Assembly (NCBI GenBank): GCA_003963225.1
Contig: RXKB01000023.1
Coordinates: 39,684-103,683, forward strand
Reading direction: 5' to 3'
DNA: 64,000 nucleotides
Source: Candidatus Babelota bacterium
GTDB lineage: Bacteria; Babelota; Babeliae; Babelales; Vermiphilaceae
The position numbers and the translations under genes were made by a program. The notes under the pieces are model-generated. The model was given only the letters and a program-made list of their open reading frames with translations, was not told the DNA's origin and ran no database searches. Shown piece by piece: positions 29,537 through 38,104 of this stretch; within the stretch, counting starts at the first letter, position 1, and every line of letters begins with the position of its first letter.

Positions 29537-30503
29537 ATCTGTGATACGATTTGGATAGTATTCGTTTTAACATCCTATATGATGAGTATTTTCCATATCT
29601 CTTATAATAATCCGAAATGTCCTTCGATTTAAATAGAAACATGTAAGGGATGTCTAATTTTAGAGCAGCTTGTATTCCAGCATTATCGTAGTCATAGAAA
29701 CTTACGATGTATTGAAATCTTTTACGTAACTCTTTAATAACTGTATTAGGTATGTTAGTGGATTCAGAATTTGGACAAATGGCTGGTATGCCTAACTCGT
29801 GTAGCACCATTACATCCTTTAGAGATTTTGTTATTACTAACAACTTCCCTTGCAACGGTAACTGAGTTAAACCCCACAATACATTTTTATTAGTTTTCGC
29901 TAGCCACTTAAATGTGGAACTTAAAGGTCTGTATAATTTAAATTTTGTAGAATCGTTTGTAGTGTACACAAAGATAGGATTACCTTTAGTACTACGCCAG
30001 CCATTGTCTCCAAATTTTACTGCTTTAACACAGTATACACCATACTTGAGGAGAGTATCTGAGCTGACCCCATAGTGAGCCCAGTACTCTATCTCATTTT
30101 TTTCGTATGGTTTGATTGAATAAGTGATTTCAATATCAGTCTTAGTAGTTTCTATGATTTTTATCTCAAGTTCTTTATTTACAGGACTAGGGTTAGTTGT
30201 ACCTAATTTTAAATTTAAATCATCATTTATTAACTTAAGAACTTGACCAAAGTTTAGTTTATATTTCTCCATAATAGCTTCGAAGCAATTCCAGCTCATA
30301 TCCTGAGCAAAATCATGCAGAACTAAACGACCGGAGGAATTCCGGTAAAAACCGCATGATGCTTTCTTATCTGTTCTGAATGGAGAACATATTGAACCTT
30401 CGACTTTAGAGATATACTTAGAAAATATCTGCTCATCGCTGACCCGCAATAATATATTAGCAGCTGTCAATTTAGATTCTAACAGATCTTTTCCTTGTAA
30501 CAT
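29448..30503 (-). CDS. DnaG-type primase
   Basis: The 351-residue protein starts two bases before the upstream gene's end. The N-terminal region (CSPFRTDKKASCGFY, LHDFAQDMSWNCFEAI) matches the zinc-finger-like and RNA-polymerase-basic portions of phage DnaG primases. A TOPRIM domain follows: LVITKSLKDVMVL and then YIVSFYDYDNAG. The usual Glu of the first TOPRIM motif appears replaced (TKSLKD), a pattern I associate with some phage primases. It would synthesise primers for the family A polymerase together with the DnaB-type helicase. Its last residues overlap the UDG start. Confidence 0.85.
   Translation of the reverse strand: MLQGKDLLESKLTAANILLRVSDEQIFSKYISKVEGSICSPFRTDKKASCGFYRNSSGRLVLHDFAQDMSWNCFEAIMEKYKLNFGQVLKLINDDLNLKLGTTNPSPVNKELEIKIIETTKTDIEITYSIKPYEKNEIEYWAHYGVSSDTLLKYGVYCVKAVKFGDNGWRSTKGNPIFVYTTNDSTKFKLYRPLSSTFKWLAKTNKNVLWGLTQLPLQGKLLVITKSLKDVMVLHELGIPAICPNSESTNIPNTVIKELRKRFQYIVSFYDYDNAGIQAALKLDIPYMFLFKSKDISDYYKRYGKYSSYRMLKRILSKSYHRYEKFLFHAYSGKQDSRNNVILNREDDIPF
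29556..29564 (-). promoter_or_regulatory. ACGAATACTA motif
   Basis: The minus strand has ACGAATACTA 20 bases upstream of the UDG ATG at 29536, inside primase coding sequence. It is a divergent member of the motif family. Confidence 0.25.
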
Positions 30504-30504
30504 A

Positions 30505-31083
30505 TTATACTACGTCTGAGATATCTGGTTTACTAGAAGCATCGGACTGAGAGTTCGCATGCATTCTACTTAGCTCGGATGGTTTGAATGTAAGTTTAGG
30601 AGCTTGTCCATCTACATACGGTTCCAAATAACCCACGTACCTAGAGATATCTGGATATTTACCATCCATAGTTTTTATAACTTTCAGATTTACGAATTTC
30701 GTGTTGGTATATGGCATAAGCAATGTTCGAATTGCTGTAGCAGTAGATTTGAGATCGCTAATCGGAATATTGGAAGCGGTCTCTACGCCCACCATATTCT
30801 TGGCTAAATCTAACAAATGATATAATGCTTCATGGATTCGTAGCTCATACGTTTCCTGCACGGACATTCCTTCTTTAGCTGTGGTTTTAGCTATATCAGG
30901 AATCCATAAACGTTTGTTTATAGTAGCGCCATTGGCAGGGTCCTCAAATAGTATATCGACATAAGTGTCAGTTATCTCAATATCTTTGAGCTTAATCTTC
31001 GAATGTATTCCTGATGGAATTTTGCTAGATCCTCCAGAGTTCATTTTGTCAAAAAGATCTTTACCAAATAAATTTGTTTGCAT
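30505..31083 (-). CDS. Unknown replication-block protein, possible ssDNA-binding protein
   Basis: ATG at 31083; 192 residues. The centre has beta-rich segments (KLKDIEITDTYVDILFED, KFVNLKVIKTMDGKYP) and the tail is Ser/Asp-rich (NSQSDASSKPDISDVV), ending in acidic and hydrophobic residues like the tails of single-stranded DNA-binding proteins. Position between primase and the RecA-like ATPase also fits an SSB-like role. No signature proves it. Confidence 0.55.
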   Translation of the reverse strand: MQTNLFGKDLFDKMNSGGSSKIPSGIHSKIKLKDIEITDTYVDILFEDPANGATINKRLWIPDIAKTTAKEGMSVQETYELRIHEALYHLLDLAKNMVGVETASNIPISDLKSTATAIRTLLMPYTNTKFVNLKVIKTMDGKYPDISRYVGYLEPYVDGQAPKLTFKPSELSRMHANSQSDASSKPDISDVV

Positions 31084-31105
31084 AACGTTGTGGTTTTTTA
31101 AACGT

Positions 31106-31114
31106 TATATTCGG
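31106..31114 (-). promoter_or_regulatory. CCGAATATA motif
   Basis: The minus strand reads CCGAATATAACGTTTAAA, ending about 14 bases before the ATG at 31083. It is nearly identical to the site at 32640 (CCGAATATAGCGTTTTAA), including flanks, and is the best member of the putative promoter family. Confidence 0.5.
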
Positions 31115-31117
31115 ATA

Positions 31118-31488
31118 TTAGGCATAATATTCATTAGCCTTATTAATTACAAAGTCAAGGTCATTGGGAATTTCTATATCATCAAACATACCCATTGGAC
31201 TTTTCCCTGGGTGTGTATCTGTTGTATTAGTTACAAATGTATAATCAGCTTTCTTAGCTACAGGATCATAATTAACTTTAGTATATAAGATACAAGTTAG
31301 GTTTTCTTCTGGAGAAAACTTTTCCTTAATCATTTTACCACCAAGTTTAATTTCTTTAGTTATACCATAACCATCTTTCATTTCCATATTTTCGTGAAAC
31401 ATGAAGACTATATTTAAATCTTCTCTACAGTTTTTAGCTGCTTGCATTATTTGAAAGAAATGGTTAGCCATATCAGAAAATTTGCTAT
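31118..31488 (-). CDS. RecA/Sak4-like P-loop ATPase, exon 2
   Basis: This is the C-terminal part of the ATPase whose first exon is at 32318-32621. It encodes SKFSDMANHFFQIMQAAKN, the strand NIVFMFHENME and a tail ending in NKANEYYA. Joining the exons after GGG-T with ATAGCAAA gives an uninterrupted 224-residue protein reading ...NEAGY-SKFSD..., which matches the GYxKF pattern expected in this family. Taken alone it lacks a P-loop and would be inactive, so splicing is required. Confidence 0.78.
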
Positions 31489-32317
31489 CCGTATGTATTT
31501 CTACGTACGATGGACTATATCTTAACTTTGATTTTGTCTTACTTTTTGATTTATAATTTTTTCAATATCCCAACCTTTATGTTTTCTATCGACAATATTT
31601 AATATAGGTATACCAGACATTTCAGATAATTCTGTCAAAGTATATGATTGTCCTTTATAGTGATATAATTTATTAAATGGATCTTTTTGAATTGCTTGTT
31701 CAAATGTTAATCCACTTCTTGTGATTCTACCATACAAAGTATTGTATTTTATACCTAACTCTTTTGCCCAAGTTTTTAACGTCTGTGTCTTATTTTTATA
31801 AGTTATAAAAACATTGTGATTTATTTTATTATTAGCTTGAGTATATTTATCTGCCCATCTACAATTATCTTTAGTATAATTTCCATTACCATCTATTCTG
31901 TCTATGGAACATCCTTCTGGACATATTCCCATATCTTCTATAAAATTTTTAAATGAATTCCACCGTATATCAACTTGTATATTATGTAATTGGTAATAAG
32001 TGTTACTAAAGCATGTTGAATTACATCGAGCTCTTAAAGCTTTCCATATTCTATACTCTCTGGGATATTGTTTTTTAAATGATTCTTTCATTGTACATAT
32101 TGTTATTATTTTCAAAGTTCCCTCCGTTTCGGCTTAATAAGCCTACGTCTTACGACTAGTCTCTGAACGTTTCCCATTTTACAAGGATTTCGCTGCTGAT
32201 TGTCTAATATTAATAGTTTTTAAACATTCACGATTACAGTTTTCTGTTGCGTTGTAGTCTATTAATCTTAAAGAGTTTCCAGCAATTAGAAGGGTTTATA
32301 CAGAGCATAGCATTAAT
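31489..32317 (-). mobile_element. Group I intron with HNH gene, in the RecA-like ATPase gene
   Basis: The minus strand holds group I core elements between the exons: AATTGCTGGAAAC (P-like), CAATCAGCAGCGAAAT (Q/R-like) and GTTCAGAGACTAGTC (S, the P7 strand) at about 32150-32270. The 5' exon would end in T (GGGT) and the intron in G, as required. Boundaries are inferred from the restored protein frame and could shift by two bases. The intron carries an HNH endonuclease gene after the core. Confidence 0.85.
31522..32091 (-). CDS. HNH homing endonuclease (group I intron-encoded)
   Basis: ATG at 32091 is preferred over a TTG at 32115. The N terminus has EYRIWKALRARCN and DMGICPEGCSIDRIDGNGNY followed by NCRWADKYTQANN, the HNH_3/AP2-associated pattern where His is replaced and Asp, Asn and Trp-flanked residues form the active site. 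A C-terminal half has two short DNA-binding repeats (KTWAKELGIKYNTLYGRI, LTELSEMSGI). It lies inside the intron and should cleave intronless alleles to spread it. Confidence 0.88.
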   Translation of the reverse strand: MKESFKKQYPREYRIWKALRARCNSTCFSNTYYQLHNIQVDIRWNSFKNFIEDMGICPEGCSIDRIDGNGNYTKDNCRWADKYTQANNKINHNVFITYKNKTQTLKTWAKELGIKYNTLYGRITRSGLTFEQAIQKDPFNKLYHYKGQSYTLTELSEMSGIPILNIVDRKHKGWDIEKIINQKVRQNQS

Positions 32318-32621
32318 ACCCTGCTTCATTAGAACGTTTAAATTCTTCTATGAACATAGTATAACCTACATCTTCTAGTACCACAGTTTTAATATCTGGT
32401 CTATCTGAAGATATCTTTTGCAAGATGGTTATAATTTGATCGTAACTAGAAATGTCAGCTAGATTTTTGGCTTCTTTATTGTATAATTTTTCGCTGCCCT
32501 TGAAGGGTAAAGCTTTACCTAATACGTTGATGATATATGTGGATTTGGGATCGAGGGTTCTAATCGAGGTAGATTTCCCTGACCCAGATTTGCCCACTAT
32601 CCCTATGAGACGTTTGTTCAT
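32318..32621 (-). CDS. RecA/Sak4-like P-loop ATPase, exon 1
   Basis: ATG at 32621. The product begins MNKRLIGIVGKSGSGKSTSI (Walker A, residues 10-17) and continues to KTVVLEDVGYTMF, a Walker B-like strand with Glu-Asp. This matches the AAA_24/Sak4 family of phage single-strand-annealing or RecA-like ATPases. If unspliced, the frame ends at 32313. The intron lies after EFKRSNEAG. Position beside the candidate ssDNA-binding protein fits homologous recombination during replication. Confidence 0.83.
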
Positions 32622-32638
32622 TTAGCATTATTAAAACG

Positions 32639-32707
32639 CTATATTCGGATAAATAAAGCCAAAGTGTAGAATACACTTACGACTTTAAGAAATTCAAAGA
32701 ATTCCAT
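32639..32707 (-). CDS. Possible 22-aa hydrophobic leader peptide
   Basis: ATG at 32707 opens MEFFEFLKVVSVF followed by YTLALFIRI and a TAG. It fills the gap between the helicase and ATPase genes, and the CCGAATATA motif overlaps its end. The hydrophobic C-terminal half could insert in the membrane. Very short, so coding status is uncertain. Confidence 0.3.
   Translation of the reverse strand: MEFFEFLKVVSVFYTLALFIRI
32640..32648 (-). promoter_or_regulatory. CCGAATATA motif
   Basis: The minus strand reads CCGAATATAGCGTTTTAA about 18 bases upstream of the ATPase ATG at 32621; it matches the site at 31106 over 18 positions with few changes. Confidence 0.5.
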
Positions 32708-32729
32708 TTTAGTTTTATTTTTGAGTTAA

Positions 32730-34556
32730 CTAATATTCGAGTATTCTCGAATGTTTAAAGTTATCTACCATCATCAGGATTTGCGATGAGGAGAATCTAG
32801 ATTTTAATATGTGCCAATATATCATGGCTTGTTGTGGATCTTTAGGATTAAAAACAGGTAATCCATAAACATATTCTGATCCTCGTGGTGGCCCATAATA
32901 GACACCTATTCCTTCTATTACTGCCGGTTTATGAGTGACAATAACGTAGTCCGAACAATAGTAGGCAGCACTAGATGCGAATAGGTCATTCTTATTAGGA
33001 TACTGTAACATAGGATTTGTAATTCTTTCCGATTTTTCAATATCTCGGTTGAGCTGGGATAATACTATAAAGATACACTTTAAATTGATAGTCTCAAAAT
33101 ATTTTTTTAATTGTATTAGAGTCTTATAAAGTTTATCTATTATTTGTTTCTCAGCATCTTCATTAACAGCTCCTTTAACAAGCAAACTATGGTCGAAAGT
33201 ACATACAAAACCTTTTCCTTTGGAAGCTAGTTGATTTTCTTGTACAAAGTTTAAAATCGTACTGACTATCTCTTCCACAGTGCCTACATCATCTACGATG
33301 TATATAGGATAATATTTCATTTTGTCCGCCTCTGTGCTTATTTTGGTGTACTGTGCATCTGTTAATTTAGATCCCGCAGAATACAATTCTTTTGTAGACA
33401 ATTCAACCTTAGACGATATGTCTCTAGCTACTTGATCTACACCTAGCATTTCCATCTCGAAAGATAAGATATCAAATTCCTGATCCTTGTTATAGTCTAC
33501 TATATCACGTTTGATCTGAGAGAGCATTAAGCTCTTTCCTGAGTTATGTACTACGATTCCATTAGCAATAAAATTATTGTAAGGAGCATTACACATAATA
33601 TCATATGTTTCTTCTACTCCACACGATTCAATTGATATAATTTTATCGTATTCAATAGTATACATATTATTCCTTAGTATTAAATGCTCTAGAGCATGTT
33701 CTTTCTTTGAAAGCAACTCTAAGTTATCAATAGAATTATTAGAAGTATTTCCATCTTTATGGTGAATTTCCATAGAACTATCTGAAAATATAAGATTTGA
33801 AGGATTATTAACACATTCTATTAGAAAGTCCTTTATATTTGTAAAACCGTTTAAATAGGCATCATACACAGCACGTTGTTCTAAACATTCTGCATAAACA
33901 TTATTATTTATAATTTTTAATCGAGCATTCGGATAATTAAAAAACTTTCCTGTAATACTTTTTCTATAATGACTCTTTTTAGGTTTTATTTTACTTTTGA
34001 ATCTAGATACTAAAAGATCTCCAATATGTAAATCAGATAGTGATTTATAGTGTTCTTCTGATTTATTTCCTATATGTGTTAAAAATTTATGATCTTTAGT
34101 AGCCTTTATTTTTTTACCAGATTCTGTAGTAATTTCAAATACTTCCTTCTTTCCGCTAAAAATAACAGCATTAATTTGTGTTTTTCCAATTGTATTTAAA
34201 TCTTCTTTATAACATTTGATATAAGATGGAATTTTTTTATTCCATTTACCATTTCCAGTAAATAAAAGATTATATTTTTCATATAATTCTTTTATCGTAT
34301 ACTTTCTAGAACTACTTCTTTTTCCTCTATTAACTTCAATAATAGTATCTGCAGATAGACATCCTGATAATCCGGCAATAGTTATAATTCTATTCCACTC
34401 CAAGCCTTCAAATAAGGCATCATTTAGTTTTTTAAACGAAGTTTTTAAAGAGGGTGCTTCACCCTTCATTCTTTTCTTTATAAATACTTTAGCATCATCT
34501 ATCTTTTTAGAATAGTGAGCCACTGGTAAACTCGGCTTAAATGAATTCTTTTCCAT
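32730..34556 (-). CDS. DnaB-type replicative helicase (SF4 ATPase) with intein
   Basis: The 608-codon frame encodes an intein-split helicase. Residues 1-65 end in IITIAGLSG; the intein spans 66-338; the second extein starts SGKSLMLSQIKRDI, restoring a Walker A GLSGSGKS. The C-terminal extein shows ILSFEMEMLGVDQVARD (the FSxEM motif of DnaB), a Walker B region GFVCTFDHSLLV, and FIVLSQLNRDIEKSE (motif H4, LSQLNR). The mature helicase would be about 335 residues, the RecA-like motor without a long N-terminal domain. It overlaps the upstream gene by 20 bases. Confidence 0.92.
   Translation of the reverse strand: MEKNSFKPSLPVAHYSKKIDDAKVFIKKRMKGEAPSLKTSFKKLNDALFEGLEWNRIITIAGLSGCLSADTIIEVNRGKRSSSRKYTIKELYEKYNLLFTGNGKWNKKIPSYIKCYKEDLNTIGKTQINAVIFSGKKEVFEITTESGKKIKATKDHKFLTHIGNKSEEHYKSLSDLHIGDLLVSRFKSKIKPKKSHYRKSITGKFFNYPNARLKIINNNVYAECLEQRAVYDAYLNGFTNIKDFLIECVNNPSNLIFSDSSMEIHHKDGNTSNNSIDNLELLSKKEHALEHLILRNNMYTIEYDKIISIESCGVEETYDIMCNAPYNNFIANGIVVHNSGKSLMLSQIKRDIVDYNKDQEFDILSFEMEMLGVDQVARDISSKVELSTKELYSAGSKLTDAQYTKISTEADKMKYYPIYIVDDVGTVEEIVSTILNFVQENQLASKGKGFVCTFDHSLLVKGAVNEDAEKQIIDKLYKTLIQLKKYFETINLKCIFIVLSQLNRDIEKSERITNPMLQYPNKNDLFASSAAYYCSDYVIVTHKPAVIEGIGVYYGPPRGSEYVYGLPVFNPKDPQQAMIYWHILKSRFSSSQILMMVDNFKHSRILEY
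33543..34361 (-). mobile_element. HNH-containing intein inserted in the helicase Walker A motif
   Basis: The 273-residue intein starts with Cys (CLSADTIIEV), has a block B-like TKDHKFLT region, an HNH nuclease segment EIHHKDGNTSNNSIDNLELL, and ends NGIVVHN before a Ser +1. These are standard splicing-block features (Cys1, His-Asn terminus). It sits exactly between GLSG and SGKS of the P-loop, a favoured intein site because the target is conserved. Confidence 0.93.
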
Positions 34557-35103
34557 ATTCTGAGAATGTTGTATTATTTTCAGATATAGAAGAACTCAAT
34601 AGATATGTTTCGTTAGTCAACCATGTAACTGGTGACTGTAGATATGATAACTGATTCTCTTTAACGGAATTCTTTTTTCTAAAATCTACTTCTTTTTGTA
34701 AAGCAAGTAGTAAAAATTCTGATGTTACTGCCTTTTTATTTACGGCATTCATATATAGAGCTTTAGCTTTAGCTTTTGATCCAGTTCTAATTAATCTTCT
34801 AGCTCCGTAATTACCGTGAGCATCGTTAGCTGGAAAGTTATCCCACCAGTTTTCAAATTCGGTATCAATATTATCATTGTTTTTTTCTGTAAAGAATATC
34901 TCTTTACATAATTGAGTACCTTCTCTAGTAATGTTCCGTGAAGCTGTTAAAAATTTATTTAAGATTAGTTGGTCATATTCCTCAGCAGCAGGTCTATAAT
35001 GAGTTAGTGATTTTGTTCCTGTACATTTACAGTACAATATCAAAGCTTGATCTAATGTCAAATTGTATAGAATTATCTTATCTAAGATAAATTCGTCAAT
35101 CAT
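34537..35103 (-). CDS. Possible helicase loader or replication-initiation protein
   Basis: ATG at 35103; 188 residues. The centre has FENWWDNFPANDAHGNYGARRLIRTG, a W-W-x-x-F-P motif followed by basic residues typical of phage replisome organisers that recruit DnaB-type helicases, and a Lys-rich helical region follows. The gene overlaps the helicase start by 20 bases, which fits co-translation with its partner. Assignment is by context and motif shape only. Confidence 0.5.
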   Translation of the reverse strand: MIDEFILDKIILYNLTLDQALILYCKCTGTKSLTHYRPAAEEYDQLILNKFLTASRNITREGTQLCKEIFFTEKNNDNIDTEFENWWDNFPANDAHGNYGARRLIRTGSKAKAKALYMNAVNKKAVTSEFLLLALQKEVDFRKKNSVKENQLSYLQSPVTWLTNETYLLSSSISENNTTFSEYGKEFI

Positions 35104-35121
35104 GTATTTGTATTATAATTG

Positions 35122-35130
35122 TATTTTCGG
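35122..35130 (-). promoter_or_regulatory. CCGAAAATA motif
   Basis: The minus strand reads TTTAACCGAAAATACAATT, about 18 bases upstream of the ATG at 35103. Same core as the site at 26118. Confidence 0.45.
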
Positions 35131-36150
35131 TTAAAGTATCAATTTTGTTTGAATATTTTTTAGAGGAATAATACCTTCTTTCAATAGTTCATAAACACGT
35201 TTTGAAGCCTTATAAGCTAGCACTTCTGGAGGATGGTCTTTAGAAATATCATCTACTGTAGATATAATTTGTGCTTCATTTTTATTTTTATATACTTTAT
35301 AAATAGCATATCCTCGACCATTTGTGCTAACATTTATATAAATATCTTGTATTGGATGTTTAATTATGACTTCATTTTTAGGATCATGTGAAGATAAAGC
35401 ACATATCCTGCAATATATTTTAGGCTTGTATTGCTCTATAGGATTGTCTGTAAATTGTGTTAAATCATTAATTAATTCTGTGCCACATACTTCGCAGTTG
35501 GGTCTATCTATCAGGTTTCTACATCCAGGATACTTTTTATAGAAACAAGCAGGACATGCATGTTTACCTTTTGTATGTAAAGTACATCTAGAGTTATATT
35601 CATGATTAGCTATAGGATATATGTTACTACAATTTGTACAAGTATCTGTATAGCCAATATGATTTCTCAATGTGGTGTTGTGATTTAACAAATAATCGTT
35701 GCATCTATCACAAACTTTAACAATACCTCCATAGCTATGTAAGGAATCTCCTGAAGGAATTTCTAAATCCCATGGAACACCTATAGGTTTATTCTCACAG
35801 AATATACAACAGTCTGATTTCTTTCCACCTTCTAGATAATCAAATTTGTCTACGGGTAGGAAAAATAATTCTAAATAATCTCTTAGATTTTGTAATCTTT
35901 TCTTTTCCACATTAAAATTTAATTCTATTTGTCCCCGCACTAAATGATTTTCAATAGCATTATGACAATCTAAACATTTGAATGTATTCTGCTCTGGACC
36001 ATTATCGGAGCTGGTAAAAGGCATACTATCATGCTCCATCCCACAGAATACGCAAAACATTGCATCTGGACCGTCTGGAAAATAACGATCGATATCTTCA
36101 GGAATTACATTATCCTGAAGATACTTTTCTAATCTATGTGATAAAGTCAT
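35131..36150 (-). CDS. Cys-rich multi-zinc-ribbon protein
   Basis: ATG at 36150, overlapping the helicase gene end by 17 bases; 339 residues. At least eight CxxC pairs are spread along it: CVFCG, CLDCH, CIFCE, CDRCN, CTNCS, CPACF, CEVCG and CRICA. Together they can build four or more zinc ribbons. The C-terminal 80 residues lack Cys and have an alpha/beta look. Such arrays bind nucleic acid or proteins; the target is unknown. It flanks the SF2 helicase with a second Cys-rich protein on the other side. Confidence 0.7.
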   Translation of the reverse strand: MTLSHRLEKYLQDNVIPEDIDRYFPDGPDAMFCVFCGMEHDSMPFTSSDNGPEQNTFKCLDCHNAIENHLVRGQIELNFNVEKKRLQNLRDYLELFFLPVDKFDYLEGGKKSDCCIFCENKPIGVPWDLEIPSGDSLHSYGGIVKVCDRCNDYLLNHNTTLRNHIGYTDTCTNCSNIYPIANHEYNSRCTLHTKGKHACPACFYKKYPGCRNLIDRPNCEVCGTELINDLTQFTDNPIEQYKPKIYCRICALSSHDPKNEVIIKHPIQDIYINVSTNGRGYAIYKVYKNKNEAQIISTVDDISKDHPPEVLAYKASKRVYELLKEGIIPLKNIQTKLIL

Positions 36151-37336
36151 GCTTAATAGAATTTACCCATTGTGAAGAAATATTTTTAGTACGATTAGTA
36201 ACCCAAATCATTTCTTGTGTATTATCACAAGCTAGATTTATCATTACAGGTGTTTTACCTTCTTTGTATCTGTTAATACGTCCTATCATTTGTATACCAA
36301 CTAATTCTGTTGAAACCCCAGATGCACATATTGCAGCATCCAAGTCTGGTAAGTTATATCCTACATTTAAAGCTTCAGCAGATACTAAAACTTTATACTT
36401 AGGGTCTGAAATAGTGGCTAAAACTGCAGCCCTATCGTTATCTTTCATATTAGAGTGGTACGCTAGTGTAAGAATACCTTCAGAATTCAGCATTTGTGCT
36501 AAATCTTCTACGAATTTAATTTCTTTTGAAAATACTATCCATTTTTTATCTGGAAACTTTTTTATTAAATCAATGCATACTTTCTTTTTAGATTCTGCTC
36601 TATAGCAAACCCATTTACGCATAGACATTGATGACCAGTAAGCTTTTCCTACTTTGTGTAATGGATGATTAATTGTTCTAGAAGCATCTGCAGCTAAATC
36701 AAATACATCCATATCTTGATATAGAGTATTATTTTTAATTGTTTGTGCTAATTCGATTCTAGCTTTCTCAAACATCTTATTATATATAACGTATCTTGCA
36801 CGTTCTCCAGCATTAAGTTTAACTTTTAAATTAAACACTTGGAAAGCAGGAACAATTTCTTGTGCTACACATTCAGCTAGAGATATACTAAAGAATACTG
36901 GAAGACGTTCTAATAGAACATCTAAATGATGTTCGTTATGCTCTGGTAGAGTTGCTGTTAAGCCTAACATATAGTCACAAGGAATATCTAAAACTTTCCC
37001 ATGAACATCAGATAAAGCCATATGGACTTCATCTATAATAATAAGATCATAATGATCTTCAAATTTATATGCAGTTTGTTTGCATTCAATTGTAATATTT
37101 AACTTTCCTAAGCCGAGTAATTTAATTTCAGCTGGCCAACTATCATCTTTAAGAACCGTAGTAGGAGTAACTATTAAGCAAGACTTAATATCTTCAGACT
37201 TAAATAAGTTTTCAGCAATCTGTAAAGCTACTCTAGTCTTACCAACTCCTGTTGGAAGCACAATAGTACTCCTACTAGGTTTCTCTTTAATGTATTTGGT
37301 AATAATTTTTTCTTGTAATTCGGATTTCTTATCCAT
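36134..37336 (-). CDS. SF2 DNA/RNA helicase (UvsW/RadD-like)
   Basis: The start is uncertain among ATG codons at 37345, 37339 and 37336; the last (MDKKSELQ) is used, overlapping the upstream gene by eight bases. Motif I STIVLPTGVGKT, motif II LIIDEVHM, motif III LGLTATLP, motif V VLVSAEALNVGYNLP and motif VI QMIGRINRYK are all intact. Helicases of this type remodel recombination intermediates or stalled forks. It is flanked by two Cys-rich zinc proteins that may be partners. Confidence 0.92.
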   Translation of the reverse strand: MDKKSELQEKIITKYIKEKPSRSTIVLPTGVGKTRVALQIAENLFKSEDIKSCLIVTPTTVLKDDSWPAEIKLLGLGKLNITIECKQTAYKFEDHYDLIIIDEVHMALSDVHGKVLDIPCDYMLGLTATLPEHNEHHLDVLLERLPVFFSISLAECVAQEIVPAFQVFNLKVKLNAGERARYVIYNKMFEKARIELAQTIKNNTLYQDMDVFDLAADASRTINHPLHKVGKAYWSSMSMRKWVCYRAESKKKVCIDLIKKFPDKKWIVFSKEIKFVEDLAQMLNSEGILTLAYHSNMKDNDRAAVLATISDPKYKVLVSAEALNVGYNLPDLDAAICASGVSTELVGIQMIGRINRYKEGKTPVMINLACDNTQEMIWVTNRTKNISSQWVNSIKHDFIT

Positions 37337-38081
37337 CATAGTCATTAATACATGTATCGCATATACCCATTTCAATGTGAGCGAAATTAGAGTTACATAC
37401 AGTACATATAGTATATTCGGATTCGTGTTCTTCACAAATACCATTTGCATTTGCAGTATTATGACATCGAGGAATTATACATTCTGGCGGCCTATTTCTA
37501 GCAGCACAATTTTCACAATATCCTCTAAAATCTGTGTAAATTTTCATACAAATATCCCCACAATTAGTACAGATAACTGATTCTTTACAAATATCACATT
37601 CTGCAGAGTTGTCATCGCTATAAAAGAAACTACCACATTTTACACATCTTTTTGTACAAAGCCTGCATGTAGATTGTTCTGGAGAACTTGGTAAAAATAT
37701 CTCCTGACAAGATTCACAAGTATCTAAATCAGTTTGATTTGCATTGCAACAATCTTCACAAATTGTTCTACCATTAAATGGTACTTGTAACGTGTATTTT
37801 ACACCACAATTATCACAAGTATACAAATCTTCTTGTTCTTGTAAATCTAAATTTCTTTTAAAGGCTAAACAATCTTCACATAATAGTGAACCTTTGTATT
37901 CATGTAAAGATTCGTAAGGATAATGAACAGATTTACCACAATTATCACAAACTTTTGAGCAAGTTTCACACACTTCTCCAGCTATTGGTACTATTGAAGT
38001 ATGACATATAGGACATCTAAATTTAGGACAATCCGGACTTGTACATTTACCGATAGTATGAGATTCACAATTGTCACCCAA
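37329..38081 (-). CDS. Cys-rich multi-zinc-ribbon protein
   Basis: The frame starts from a TTG at 38081; a coding-like stretch continues upstream (FHCELGDNCESH) without an ATG, so the true start may be non-standard. About twelve CxxC pairs are present, for example CPICH, CETCS, CDNCG, CEDCL, CESCQ, CRLCT, CDICK, CTNCG and CENCA. This density is typical of tandem zinc ribbons. It precedes the SF2 helicase with a short overlap. Function unknown. Confidence 0.65.
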   Translation of the reverse strand: MGDNCESHTIGKCTSPDCPKFRCPICHTSIVPIAGEVCETCSKVCDNCGKSVHYPYESLHEYKGSLLCEDCLAFKRNLDLQEQEDLYTCDNCGVKYTLQVPFNGRTICEDCCNANQTDLDTCESCQEIFLPSSPEQSTCRLCTKRCVKCGSFFYSDDNSAECDICKESVICTNCGDICMKIYTDFRGYCENCAARNRPPECIIPRCHNTANANGICEEHESEYTICTVCNSNFAHIEMGICDTCINDYDG

Positions 38082-38104
38082 TTCACAATGGAAACTGGGT
38101 GTCG

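Noticed and set aside
36060..36605. Plus-strand frame of 181 codons
   Set aside because: Antisense to conserved helicase motifs V and VI and the zinc protein start; shadow frame.
37080..37580. Plus-strand frame of 166 codons
   Set aside because: Antisense to the helicase P-loop and the second zinc protein; shadow frame.
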